From: Eleusine coracana subsp. coracana | Lineage: Eukaryota > Streptophyta > Magnoliopsida > Poales > Poaceae | Direction of reading: 5' to 3' | NCBI GenBank assembly: GCA_032690845.1 | Contig: CM064433.1 | Coordinates: 40,298,658 to 40,362,657 of the forward strand | Length of the DNA stretch: 64,000 bases | In this document: positions 1-11,311 of the stretch, piece after piece | Layout: each line of letters begins with the position of its first letter | How positions within the stretch are numbered: position 1 is the stretch's first letter | Made by a program: the position numbers and the translations under genes | Notes under the pieces: generated by a model | Told to the model about the DNA's origin: nothing | Database searches by the model: none | The model's input: only the letters and a program-made list of their open reading frames with translations

Positions 1-729
1 CTCTTGTCAATTCAGTTTTTAACTAATAAACTAGAAATGGTGATGTCTTGGCTAGTTTCTTTTGATCGCTACATAACACTTTCATGTCTTATATCGTTAA
101 TTTCTGGATTATATATAGTAGAATATTGCCTAATTATCCAACAATACCTTCAAACATATACCACTTGCAAAGAACCTCCGTTCTAGCAGATTTGCAAAGG
201 TAACTGAAACTGCAATGAGAAAATATTCTCAACAGTATAAATTAAGGTTCAAAGCTGACTAACAGTGTATTTCAATATGACATCAAGTGACGAGAATGTG
301 GTGCCCCGAGGTTGAAAGCGGCGGGCGTGCACCCCGAGGTCACGGCGCCGTGGGCAGCCGCGGGACGCCGCACTCGTTCCGCTTCCTCTAATGGATGGCC
401 CAGCGGGTTGTGGCACGGGATGGCCCAGCGGCATTGCGGCCTATCCCGCGCCGCTTGCAGGCCTACTCTCATGGGGCCCCGGTTTTTCTTGGTGACAAGG
501 CGTTCAGCTGATGCTCGACATCTGGTTGCTCTTCTCGTCCGCCAGAGCGGTTGTGACCTGCTTGCTCCTTCAAGCTTTATCTCATGTCTTCTCTCTATTA
601 GTCTTCATCCAAGCAAGAGGAAAGAACACCTCAGCCAACTCATAAGTGCCCCACCCCTTCTCGCTCCCATCTTACTATCTTATTTTATTTTGCATTGCTC
701 TGTTCTTTGCCTCCTTGCTCTACTATTTT
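1..729. other. No gene recognised; AT-rich, then GC-rich stretch
   Basis: Bases 1-300 are AT-rich and show no coding signal. Bases 300-480 are GC-rich and open in several frames, but no frame resembles a known family and no splice structure stands out. Bases 480-729 are CT-rich. The 3' edge continues directly into the sequence after the solo LTR at 2084, so 1-729 and 2084 onward were one piece before that insertion. Confidence 0.5.
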
Positions 730-734
730 AACCT

Positions 735-2078
735 TGTTGACGCGAAAATCTACACGCGCGATCTGGGAGATCTGCTTAACTCCAGTGCAGCCTCAATACG
801 AAAATTGGGGCGTGCCAGTCAATTTTCCCTGCAAATTGACAAAGAGAACACAAGGTCAAATCTCTTGGGTCACCGGCCCAGGATAGGCCGATGAAGAAAG
901 CCGATAGTCACTGTATGTGAAAACTAGACGATGCTATAACACAGATAATATGATCAAAATAAACTAATCGGCTAATTATATCAGATTATCGGTAGATTCA
1001 ATCAAATAAAGAACTATAATTCATTAATGCTGATATAGATCAACAGGCTAGAGTCGGTAAATCTACAGTTTTCATGGAATAACTGGCCAAGTCGATATAG
1101 TAGGGCAATGTCGATAGATCTATAGTAAACATGGAGAGACCTGCTCAGTCGATGGTGCTAAGTCGATAGATCTATTAGCTGGTATTGCAAATATGACTTA
1201 AAATCACGGATCTAATCTATTATAATAATAGGGGCGATCGACTACTGAAAATACTAAGATAATCAAGTGAAGCACTATGAAGTCGATTGAACCGTGTTAA
1301 CCTATCGGCTAAACGTTCCGATAGAACCCTATTGACTCTACTTATAACCAAATTGAATCTAGCCCTATCAACCTAGTAAGAGATCAAAGTCGATGCAGCC
1401 TTACTGATTCGAACAGATCGAACTTAATCGAAACAGTGCCCAAACACAGTACATAAAGCTAGATTTAACTCAATTATAGGTAAGGGTCAACAGAGTGACT
1501 CGAATAATAGATCTAAACCACGTTCATAAAACCTGCTTGAAATTGCAATAGATCGGACACAACCGAGACAGTATTGCAACTGAAAGTCGATAGAATAAAC
1601 ATGATAAAGATCTAATTACCAGATAACTAGCAATCGTAAGGATAACAACTAGAATATCAAATCAATGAGAAAGTACTAGTTGAAGTCGATGAGATTACCG
1701 AGGTGACTAAATCCAAATCTCTCGCCGAGATCAGAGCCGATGTAGCCCACGCGAGACGAGGATTTCATCGAATAGGAAAAAGGGTGGCGATGCGCCGAAT
1801 TGTATTAAACGAAAGTGTTAATCTTTTCCGTACAGACCCTATTACATATTTATAGCCCCGTGCAAGTGGATTCTGACCCGAGTCGGTCAGGACTCTCTGG
1901 CTTCCAAACGAAATCGACTAGATTTATTTCTAAACTAAATCTAAACTAAAATAGGAAAATAGAAAATAAACCCTAGCGGGTCTACTTTATTTCCTTCGGC
2001 CGCCGAACTCCTTTAACTTGGCCGATTCACACACTATGCCACTGATTACTAGGCCCGGCCCAAATTCCGGTGTCAACG
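735..2078 (-). mobile_element. Solo LTR of a Ty3/gypsy element
   Basis: The segment is bounded by a perfect 5-bp direct repeat AACCT (730-734 and 2079-2083). It starts with TGTTGAC and ends with GTCAACG, a near-perfect inverted terminus with the last A changed to G. Read on the minus strand it matches the 5' LTR of gypsy A at 50087-51412 along its length. Shared parts include the start near GACACCGG and the end block around the wording ccgatgaagaaagccgat. No internal retrotransposon coding sequence lies beside it, so it is a solo LTR left by LTR-LTR recombination (inference). It is the same family as gypsy A but in opposite orientation. Confidence 0.9.
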
Positions 2079-2083
2079 AACCT

Positions 2084-2745
2084 ATTAGTGCTCTGTTCTT
2101 TAGCACTTTGCTATTATTTTAGCCTGCACTACTTTGTTCTTTGTGCTGGATTGCATGCTGATGTCATATTGCGTGTTCTCCGCTATATATGATATGTTCT
2201 TTTTCCTTTGTTTACTGAACCCAACACAAAGCTATCATATGCAACTTGATTAATATAAACTATAAAATGGAAACGGGCCTATGTGCTGCACGCCTGCACC
2301 TGCACTGATTAGTATAATCATTGTTGTTTTCTTTTTATGTTGCAGTCATCAAGACAATGGAAAACTCTACTGAAGCTGCTGCTGATACTTAACGACCCTA
2401 AAACTGATCTAAAAAGAAAGGCAAACAACAATGAGGTGAATCATGTGATAATCTGTTGCTGACTTGTGTTTGTTTTTGTAGTATGCTACAAGAAGGATGG
2501 ATGCTATATGGGCTCAAGAAATGTCACAAAACAAGGTATGAATGTACTGCACTACCACTCCTACCATTCCTGCTATTCACCGCCACACAACGCCTCAGAT
2601 GTGGTCCGCCTAGGAGCTGTGCACGGGGTCAACCGCCACAGGATGCTATAAAAACATTTGAAATACACATTACCATATCAATTCCCATTGACTCGAGGGG
2701 ACTCCTATAAAGCACATGGTGGCTGTGAAATACATTTGATCCGTG
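2084..2745. other. Intergenic stretch, no gene recognised
   Basis: AT-rich sequence between the solo LTR and the copia element. Short open frames near 2456-2710 have no recognisable domain. The last bases GATCA (2746-2750) are the left target duplication of the copia element. Confidence 0.5.
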
Positions 2746-2750
2746 GATCA

Positions 2751-3728
2751 TGTTAGTAAATTAGGCATTATCAAGTTGAATTTAATCCATATTATTAGCA
2801 GCATATAGCTGATGACAGACTTCACAAATTTGCAATTACTAGTTAAGATCGCAATTAGACTAGTAAGCACAAGAAGAATAAGAGTGTATCCCGCGGAGGG
2901 ACCAGTGCCGGAGGCACCGGTGGCTCCATTCGTACCAGCCGTCATGACACGTTGCTTGAAGTAGTCGATCTTAGTTGGTACAGGTAGAACGTCGTTACCG
3001 TGCAGTCCCTCGAACGGCGCCGGGAATGAAGTCGAGTCGTGGATCGGGGACGCGCCGGGAAGAAGTCGACGAGGTTGAGCAGTCGCGCCGTCAAGCGCTC
3101 CCCAAAAACCTAATCGCCCGCACACCCGAGTAGGTGTCGCCTTGCGGGAGAGGTTCCAGAGGCCTGCTCTCCCGAAGCTTCGTGCGCGCGGATCGCCGGG
3201 ACGGGGAAGAATCGGAAAGGCAACTCGACAGAGGATGGGAATATGTGTATGTCTCGCTCAGAGGCATTGCCGGGATGGACGTATATATAGCTTCAGCGTT
3301 TTGGAAACTGCAGGCGAGGAGATAGGAAACTGCAGGCGATGAAACGGGAAACCGACATGCAGCAATCAAAGCAATCAAAGCCGGGTTTCGATTTCCTCGA
3401 ATCTTGCCTTTCCGTTTCCACGCCGCAAGACTTCCAAACGCGCGCGGCAGGCTCGGCTCGGCTCGGCTCGGCTCGGCTCACTCGCTCGCTCGCTCGCCAC
3501 GCCACGCCTCGCCTCGGCACGGCTCGGCTCGGCGGCGGCGGCGCGCGCGCGTGTGGCTCGCCTCTAACCCCTCTCAACTTCTCTAATAGGTGTAACGAGA
3601 GTCCACCTATTAAGTCGAGTCAACATGCAGTAAATACTCCATGTGGGTTTAAACCGTTATATTTAATATGGGCCTAGACTTAATTAATTTTTAAATAAAA
3701 TATGGGCTAGCCCATATTATATCTAACA
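2751..3728 (-). repeat. 3' LTR of the copia element
   Basis: The LTR ends are TGTTAG and CTAACA. It is about 80 bases longer than its partner because of a duplicated piece near 3305-3340 and an expanded GGCTC/CTCG simple repeat near 3449-3535. A TATATATA box-like motif lies near 3285-3292 on the minus strand. GC-rich open frames within it are not genes. Confidence 0.93.
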
Positions 3729-4262
3729 ATCCCCACCAAGTCTAGAGCTCATAAGAAATGTTCTCGCATTCCCTTCTGTCATTTGATATATCAGTGTTTC
3801 GATGGAGACTATTAAGTTGAACATCCATCTAGAGTAGACGCTACGCCTTTTCACAACTAAACCTTGAATTGACAATTTTGTGCGAAGAAGGTTTCACCAA
3901 AACTCTTTACTAATACAAGGTTGCCAAGAGCACCCCCTCTGGTTGGAGCGTATAAGTCAAACTCCTGGCCCTTTTCATGAGCATCTAGAGATTCCCACCA
4001 TCTCACGTACTGTGACTAGCAGTCGGACTCATATAGGTGCATTCCTCGAGGGATATCCTATAGGTCGATATCTCTGCTTCTCATAAGCCATTGGAACACA
4101 TTAAGGTAAAGGAAAACCAGCCTACCATACAGCATAGGAAAGAAGTACATCTGAGACGGACCGATAAAGGGTCTTTCCTCTCAAACTAGTTTCAGCTTGT
4201 TTCGCCATTCCACTTCACGGGATCTCCGATCACATGGAACAGGTTACCACTGAAACAGTTTA
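3729..4262 (-). other. Copia 3' untranslated region with polypurine tract
   Basis: This is non-coding sequence between the RNase H stop codon and the 3' LTR on the minus strand. The polypurine tract (minus strand GGTGGGGA) touches the LTR, as plus-strand priming requires. Nothing else is recognised. Confidence 0.75.
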
Positions 4263-5658
4263 TCAAGTGGGTCTCATGCCCATCTCACTCGATGCACTGT
4301 CTATCACATTACGTGACAGCCCCTTTGTGAATTGATCTGCCAGATTTTTAGACGTATGGACATAGTCCAACGCTATTACTCCGGAGTTTCTCATTTTCCT
4401 GACAGATTTCAGCCGCCTTTTGACATGCCTAGATGACTTCATGTTGTCCTTAGAACTGTTCACCTTGACTATCACAGTCTGGTTGTCACAGTTCATGGAA
4501 ATAGCTGGTATAGGTTTTTCAACCACCGGTAAGTCCATAAGGAAATCACGAAGCCACTCGGCCTCAATTGTGGCGGTGTCTAATGTTGTTAGTTCTGCTT
4601 CCATGGTTGACCTCGTTAAGATGGTCTGCTTGCAAGACTTCCAGGAAACAGCGCCACCTCCAAGTAGAAACACATATCCACTCGTGGCGTACATCTCATC
4701 AGCATCAGATATCCAGTTGGTATCACAATAACCCTCTAGTACCCTCGGATACCCGGTATAGTGAATACCATAGCTCATCGTTCTTTTTTAGATAGCGCAT
4801 TACTCTCTCAAGAGCACGCCAATGATCATCTCCCGGGTTTGAAACAAACCGGCTTAATTTGCTCACAGCGAAAGAGATATCAGGCCTTGTTGCATTAGCT
4901 AAATACATGAGCGAACCAATGATCTGAGAGTATTTTAATTGATCCCTTGCTATTCTTCGATTTTTCCTCAATAGCACACTAGGGTCATAAGGTGTTGGAG
5001 CAGATTCACAATCGCTAAACCCGAAGCGACTCAAAATCTTCTCCACATAGTGGGACTGTATAAGAGTCACCCCATCATTACCTTCTTTTAACAGCTTGAT
5101 GTTAAGAATAACATCTGCTTCTCCCAAATCTTTCATCTCAAAATTATTAGACAAGAAATCTTTTACCTCCTTAATCACATTAAGGCTGGTCTCAAAGATT
5201 AAGATGTCATCAACATATAAATACAAGATAGCTCTCTCGCCCCCACCATACCGATAATATACACATTTGTCAGCTTCATTCACAGCAAAGCCGACCGATA
5301 TCAAAGTTCTTTCAAACTTCTCGTGCCATTGCTTAGGTGCTTGTTTTAGGCCGTATAGGGATTTCAGCAATTTACACACCAAGCCCTTTTGACCATCTAC
5401 TATAAACCTATCAGGCTGATCCATATAGATCTCCTCCTCTAACTCTCCATGTAGGAAAGCTGTCTTAACGTTCATCTGATGAACGAGAAGACCATGTGAG
5501 GCTGCCAAGGAAAGTAGTACTCGAATCGTGGTCAAACGAGCAACAGGTGAGTAGGTGTCGAAATAATCTTCACCTTCTTTCTGTGAATATCCCTTAACTA
5601 CAAGCCTTGCCTTGTACCTCTCGATAGTACCATCAGGCCTAAGCTTTTTCTTGAACAC
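4263..5658 (-). pseudogene. Copia reverse transcriptase and RNase H (broken)
   Basis: The minus-strand frame 5658-4723 is a copia reverse transcriptase. It has the entry block around VARLTTIRVLLSLAA, the SLYGLKQAPKQW block and the catalytic YVDD. The RNase H part continues in another frame (4778-4263), with the family's TRSTMEAEL and LADQFTKGLS blocks. The two frames meet in an A-rich run near 4790-4797, which fits a small insertion that shifts the frame. The upstream part of the polyprotein (5707-6084) is in the same frame as the RT and is separated from it by a TGA (5707-5709) where a Trp codon is expected. The enzyme would copy element RNA into DNA, but this copy cannot make the full polyprotein. 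Confidence 0.92.
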
Positions 5659-5706
5659 CCATTTGCAACCTATAGGTTTACAACCATAAGGACGCTCAGC
5701 GACTTC

Positions 5707-7495
5707 TCAAGTACCATTAGATATAATAGAATCCATCTCGCTCCTTACTGCTTCCTTCCATAAGTCAGCATCCGGAGAGGAATATGCCTCCTCAATAGTA
5801 CTAGGAGTGTCATCCACAAGGTACACAATGAAGTCATCACCAAAGGATTTTGCAACCCTATGTCTCTTACTCTTTCGAGTTACTCCATTGTCATCCTCCT
5901 CAGGATTATTCACATGGGGTTGTTCATTGTGTATAACCGGTGTAAAAATCTCATGGAGAATTATAGAATCATGACTAGAAATGCTATGTTCATTTTTCAT
6001 AGGAAAATTAATCTCAAAAAATGTAGCGTCTCTGGACTCAAAAAATTGTACCGACCTCCATGTCAGGTACTCCAGTTTTAACAACTAAGAATCTATAACT
6101 CACGTTGTTAAATGCATAACCTAGGAAAACACAATCAACAGTTTTAGGTCCTAGTTTGCGCTTCTTGTTAATTGGCACATTCACCATGGCCAAACAACCC
6201 CAAGTGCGCAAGTACGAGAGATTTATTTTCCTCTTAAATCATTCCTCAAATGGTGAAATTTCTTTATTCTTTATGGGCACTCTATTCAGGACATGACATG
6301 CCGTCAAAATCACCTCACCCCACCATTCCTTAGATAGTCCCGCGGTCTCTAACATGGCGTCAACCAAATCAGTTAGAGTGCGGTTCTTTCGTTCGGCGAT
6401 CCCATTGGATTCATGTGAGTAGGGCGGTGTCCTCTCATGAATAATTCCGTGCTCAGTACAGAAGTCAGAAAATTCATTGGAAAAATATTCTCCACCGCAA
6501 TCAGACCTTAACCGTTTAATTTTTCTTTCAAGTTGGTTTTCTACTTCAGCTTTATAGATCTTAAAGTAATTCAACGCTTCATCTTTCGTTTTCAGCAAAT
6601 AAATATAGCAATAACGGGAACAATCATCTATAAGAGTCATGAAGTATCTTTTGCCGCCTTTAGTCAATTCGCCGTTCATTTCGCACAAATCGGTATGAAC
6701 AAGTTCTAATGTCTCTAAGTTCCTCGCCTCTGCAGCCTTGTGAGGCTTACGAGGTTGCTTAGATTGCACGCACGCATGACATTTGGAGCCTTTGACTAAG
6801 TTAAATTTAGGAATTAAATTCAAATTTACAAACCGCGTGATACAACCATAATTAACATGACAAAGCCGTGAATGCCAAATATTCGACTCATCCGAAATTA
6901 AGACATTGTTCACAACATTATTACAGACATTGTCATTTAAAGAGAAGCGGAACAAGCCTCCGCAATCATAGCCTTTTTCAACAAATGTCCCATACTTTGA
7001 AAGTACACATTTATTTGACTCAAGAACAATCTTAAAACCATCTCTACATAGTAGAGAGCCACTAACTAGATTTTTCTTGATGGAGGGGACATGCTGGACG
7101 TTCTTCAAAAGCACAGTCTTTCCCGAAGTAAGATTGAGAGCGACCGTACCAACACCAAGAACACACGCATGCGAACTGTTCCCCATCAACAACGTTCCAG
7201 TCACGCTGGCCTGATAAGAAGAAAACAGAGAAATATCAGCACACACATGTACATTAGCTCCAGTGTCCATCCACCACTCAGGCGAATGACAAACTGAAAG
7301 AACAGTAGGTAAGAAATTACCATACCCTGATGTTCCCGCAGTCTCGCTAATCACCATATTTGCTGATTTCTTTGGCTGAATGAATTTGCGATCCGGGCAT
7401 GCACTTGCCCAGTGCTCAGTGCTACCGCAAACAAAACAGCCCTCATTCTTTTCTTTTCCCTTTTTCTTCTTGAAAGTGGTGGTTTGCTTTGGCTT
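5707..7495 (-). pseudogene. Copia zinc knuckle, protease and integrase (broken)
   Basis: Read on the minus strand from 7495, this frame continues gag after an in-frame TAG. It first shows a CX2CX4HX4C zinc knuckle (about 7390-7435). A protease motif WWMDTGAN follows, then the H..H..C..C zinc-binding block, then an integrase core with D (HTDLCE), D (RSDCGGEY) and E (NGIAERKNRT). A TGA at 6239-6241 replaces an expected Trp, and an extra T in a T-run near 6045 shifts the frame to the 6084-5707 frame. These parts would process the polyprotein and insert the cDNA. The domain order is standard for copia. The breaks make the copy inactive. Confidence 0.92.
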
Positions 7496-8146
7496 CTATT
7501 TTTTGTCTTGCTTCTTCTTTTTGTTGTGAGACGCATTGGAATTATTTTTCTTCTGCACCACATTGGTGCTAGAAGACTCAACTCCTTTTCCATGCGTGTC
7601 ATTTGCTCTCGCCCTCTCCTCAACATCAAGAGTCCCAATGAGGTCAGCCACGTTGAACTCTTGCCTCTTGTGTTTTAGAGAAGTAGCAAAATCCTTCGAA
7701 GATGGTGGTAACTTGGAGATAATACCTCCAGCCACAAACTTGTCAGGCAACACGCATGGAAATTGTTTGAGTTCCTTTGCCAGTGCTTGTATATCATGAG
7801 CTTGTTCAACCACGGAACGGTCCTCGACCATTTTGAAGTCAAATAACTGTTTCATGAGATACAACTCACTCCCAGCATCAGAAACACCGAACTTAGCATC
7901 CAATGCATCCCACAACTCTTTGACAGTTTTACATGTGATGTAGGAATTAACATACTTGTCAGCGAGAGCGCTAATCACACCGCCTTGAAACAGGTTATCG
8001 GCAGCCTCGAACGCTTTCTCCTCTTTAGGAGTGAATTGTTCGGGCTGCCCCTGTGCGGCGTGATAGCAATTCATCGCTGTCAACCATAGTATCATCCGTG
8101 CACGCCACCTCTTATAAAACGTACCATCAAAATTATCGGGTTCCAA
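7496..8146 (-). pseudogene. Copia gag, start lost
   Basis: About 216 residues on the minus strand carry the copia gag core (RWRARMILWL near the start, then VKELWDALDAKFG and LPPSSKDF blocks) and a Lys/Asn-rich tail. The frame opens at TTG with no ATG upstream before the LTR, so the usual N-terminus is missing together with the leader. The frame ends at TAG 7496-7498 and the next codon continues into the zinc knuckle in the same frame. A single in-frame stop therefore separates gag from pol. Whether this was ever a read-through stop cannot be told; a CAG-to-TAG change is the simpler explanation. Confidence 0.88.
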
Positions 8147-8194
8147 CGCAGCAGCAAATCCTCTAACAGAAAAATGCCTATTAGGTTTTTAGAT

Positions 8195-9091
8195 TGTTAG
8201 TAAATTAGGCATTTTCAAGTTGAATTTAATCCATATTATTAGCAGCATATAGGTGATGACAGACTTCACAAATTTGCAATTACTAGTTAAGATCGCAATC
8301 AAACTAGTAAGCACAAGGAGAATAAGAGTGTACCCCGCGGAGGGACCAGTGCCGGAGGCACCGGCGGCTCCATTCGTACCATTCGTCATGGCACGTTGCT
8401 TGAAGTAGTCGATCTTAGTTGGTGCAGGTAGAACGTCGTTGCCGTGCAGTCCCTCGAACGGCGCCAGGAATGAAGTCGAGTCGTGGATCGGGGACGCGCC
8501 GGGAAGAAATCGACGTGGTTGAGCAGTCGCGCCGTCAAGCGCTCCCAAAAAACCTAATCGCCCGCACACCCGAGAAGGTGTCGCCTTGCGGGAGAGGTTC
8601 CGGAGGCCTGCTCTCCCGAAGCTCCGTGCGAGCGGATCGCCGGGACGGGGAAGAATCGGAAAGGCAACTCGACAGAGGATGGGAATATGTGTATGTCTCG
8701 CTCAGAGGCATTGCCAGGATGGACGTATCTATAGCTTCAGCGTTTTGGAAACTGCAGGCGATGAAACGGGAAACCGACATGCAACAATCAAAGCAATCAA
8801 AGCCGGATTTCAGTTTTCTCGAATCTTGCCTTTCCGTTTCCACGCCGCAAAACTTCCAAACGCGCGCGGCAGCGGCACGCCACGGCTCGGCGGCGGCGGC
8901 GGTGCGCGCGCGCGTGTGGCTCGCCTCTAACCCCTCTCAACTTCTCTAATAGGTGTAACGAGAGTCCACCTATTAAGTCGAGTCAACATGCAGTAAATAC
9001 TCCATGTGGGATTAAACCGTTATATTTAATATGGACCTAGACTTAATTAATTATTAAATGAAATATGGGCCAGCCCATATTATATCTAACA
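8195..9091 (-). repeat. 5' LTR of the copia element
   Basis: Matches 2751-3728 over its length and has the same TGTTAG and CTAACA ends. The 3' neighbour GATCA (9092-9096) is the second copy of the target duplication. The GC-rich simple repeat is shorter than in the other LTR. Confidence 0.93.
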
Positions 9092-9096
9092 GATCA

Positions 9097-9873
9097 TGAA
9101 GCAGCTCTGAGACACCGCATGTTGAATTGCAACGAGCAGAGCCGCCTCATTCTATTCATTGGAAAGATAGAATAAAAAGGTAAATATTTATTTAGAATAA
9201 CACTCAGCATGCATAACTTCTATAGCTCATTAATATATCATGTCACAAAGATTGAATTGTATCCTACTGGAGTAGAATTAGGAGGTAATTTTATAGCAGG
9301 TACATAGATAACAATATTCATATTATAACTGGGAAGTTGGTAGGATTGTGGAAATGCATGTCACAATTGTTTGACAGATTGTGTCATGGATCGAGGGTGC
9401 ATGCTACAGTTCATTTAAACCTCTCTGATTTTCTTGAACTTGTGTTCCTCAACCTACAATGCTAGGTGTTCGGTGTCTATGACAATATTGTATGTAATCA
9501 AGTGTCACCATGTTAATTTGATAACAAAAAGTCTGCAGAATTAATTTTAGTGCATGAACACAAGCATAACCCCTTAATTGACTAGAAAGATCTCTTCACC
9601 ATTTACTTGCATTGCTCAACAATTAGGATTGCTCAATTAAATAATTATGGAAGACTCTAAAAAATAATTAAACATCGCAAGATAGAAGTTGAGCTCAAAC
9701 AAAATCATACAATGTTAACTTGGTGTGTGATATTATGCAACATATAACTAATAAACAAGCAAAGCTTATATTTCACATTCTATTACCCAATTCTGAAGAT
9801 TAACAAAGGAAAGATGAAATATATAAGGAGTAAACAAACAGGAAGTGTAACATATATATAGTTTCTTTCCACT
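9097..9873. other. AT-rich intergenic stretch, no gene recognised
   Basis: No coding or RNA gene signal is seen. It ends where homology to the 63.2-63.95 kb region begins. Confidence 0.5.
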
Positions 9874-11311
9874 TTATACAATCTATTTACTGCTTCTGCT
9901 TCCTAAAAGAAAGACATGTTATTATCGTATAATGTATATAGTTGCGAATTTTGAAAGACAAAGCTACAAAATCCACGCATTCATTTTTCTTCTGAACTAC
10001 TAGCCCGTGCATAGGGTTGATGAGCTAGTGTCTCCTAATACACATGCATGGTTAAAAAAATGGCTCCCAATGCTTGCTTGGAAGGCTCCCAAAAACCAGG
10101 AAGCGGCCGTTGCTTCCTCGAACTGACGCGATCGATACATATGATGCTGATAAATAACATCCGGTCGTGAACGATCTGCGCAAGTAAACAACATAATCCT
10201 TCTTGTTGATTGGAACATTATTACTCAAGTTATTCATGCATGGCTCGTTACTGAACTAGTTAATTAACATATAACTAACTAATCATCCATCATTCGATTT
10301 AAGCAAGAGATATCGTTTTAACATATTTAGAAGACCCTAGTTATTAAGGGCAAGAGAAGGAGGCTCCTAATACTTTATACATTACAACCCAGTATATTCA
10401 GTTAAGAGCTGTAGTACAGCGAAACGATTCCATAGAGAGCCATGCCTGTAGCTGTTTTTTTTTTTTTGTATACAGAATACGGGCGGCAAGAAGAAATCAA
10501 TAATTGCAGTGTACTAGCTAGTAGAACAAGGGCAGAGAAGCAGTGAAGAAGCTTTACTGCTTGCTGCTACTGAAGAGGTTTCTTAGCCAGCCGCCTTCCA
10601 GCCTGTGGAGCAGCTCCGCGGCGCCTGCGACGTTCAAGTCGGAGAGCCTTCTGAGGTGGCAGTTGGCGCCGTGCGAGATCATGAGATTCCGGCAGCGCTT
10701 GTTGGTGGAGGCGAGCGAGAGGAGGCACTGGATGGAGTACTTGTTGGCGATGTTTGTCTTCGGGCCCGCGTGCAGCAGGCGGACCAGGCCGGCCACGCAC
10801 TTGTCGTCCTCGCTCATCTCGATGGCGTTGGGAGGATAGGTCGCCAGGCTGGCCAACATCTCCAGGGCCACCTCACGCGCGCTCTTGGACTCCAACATGG
10901 CCCGCACCAGCAGTGGCACGCAACCCTGCTCGCCCGCCACGCGCTTCATCGTCGTCGTGGAGATGATGCCGACGAGGTTGTGAATGGCTTTCACCGCCGC
11001 TGTCTCATGCCGGTCGTCGGTGTCGCCGAGGTAGTAGAGGAGCAGGGCGCGCAGGCCGCCCTCCGACACGACGTACCGCCGCAGCCCCTCGTCGTTGTGC
11101 CTGGACGTGAAGTCCTCGAGGCACTCGGCGGCGTGCTCCTTGGATTCCGGCACTGCATCGGCGTGGTCCAGCAGGTACACCATCACGCAGACGCTTCTAC
11201 GGCTGTCAACTGACCGCCGGAAATCCATCGCCCTGAAGATGTTCTTGAGCGTGCCGGCCGCGGCCGTCTGGGACACAGCAGAATCACCACCATCCATGTG
11301 GTTGCGGCGGC
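9874..11311. repeat. Left arm of a large inverted duplication (ARM gene 3' half plus flank)
   Basis: Read as reverse complement, this segment matches 61651-63953. The match covers the ARM coding sequence from the CRRNH motif to the stop, the 3' untranslated region with its T-run (10451-10466) and about 650 bases of downstream flank. The match stops at TTATACAATC near 9874, where the other arm has a MITE. The arms are inverted and about 50 kb apart. The right arm is longer because its gene gained internal repeats. Confidence 0.88.

Larger units (their letters stand above)
2751..9091 (-). mobile_element. Complete Ty1/copia LTR retrotransposon
   Basis: Two LTRs (2751-3728 and 8195-9091) both begin TGTTAG and end CTAACA. 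They are flanked by a perfect 5-bp target duplication GATCA (2746-2750 and 9092-9096). Between them, on the minus strand, lie gag, protease, integrase, reverse transcriptase and RNase H in the copia order. A polypurine tract (GGTGGGGA read on the minus strand, 3731-3738) adjoins the 3' LTR. Only about 48 bases separate the 5' LTR from recognisable gag, and no primer-binding site of the usual TGGTATCAGAGC type is visible. The leader and the gag start therefore look deleted. The coding region carries several stops and frameshifts, so this copy is non-autonomous. By eye the LTRs differ at about 17 positions in the first 385 bases, roughly 95-96 percent identity. Confidence 0.95.

Noticed and set aside
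312..731. 139-codon plus-strand frame
   Set aside because: No recognisable domain; overlaps other open frames in a GC-rich stretch and ends next to a transposon insertion site.
3134..3677. GC-rich frames in the copia 3' LTR
   Set aside because: They lie in an LTR, recur in the other LTR and owe their openness to CG-rich simple repeats.
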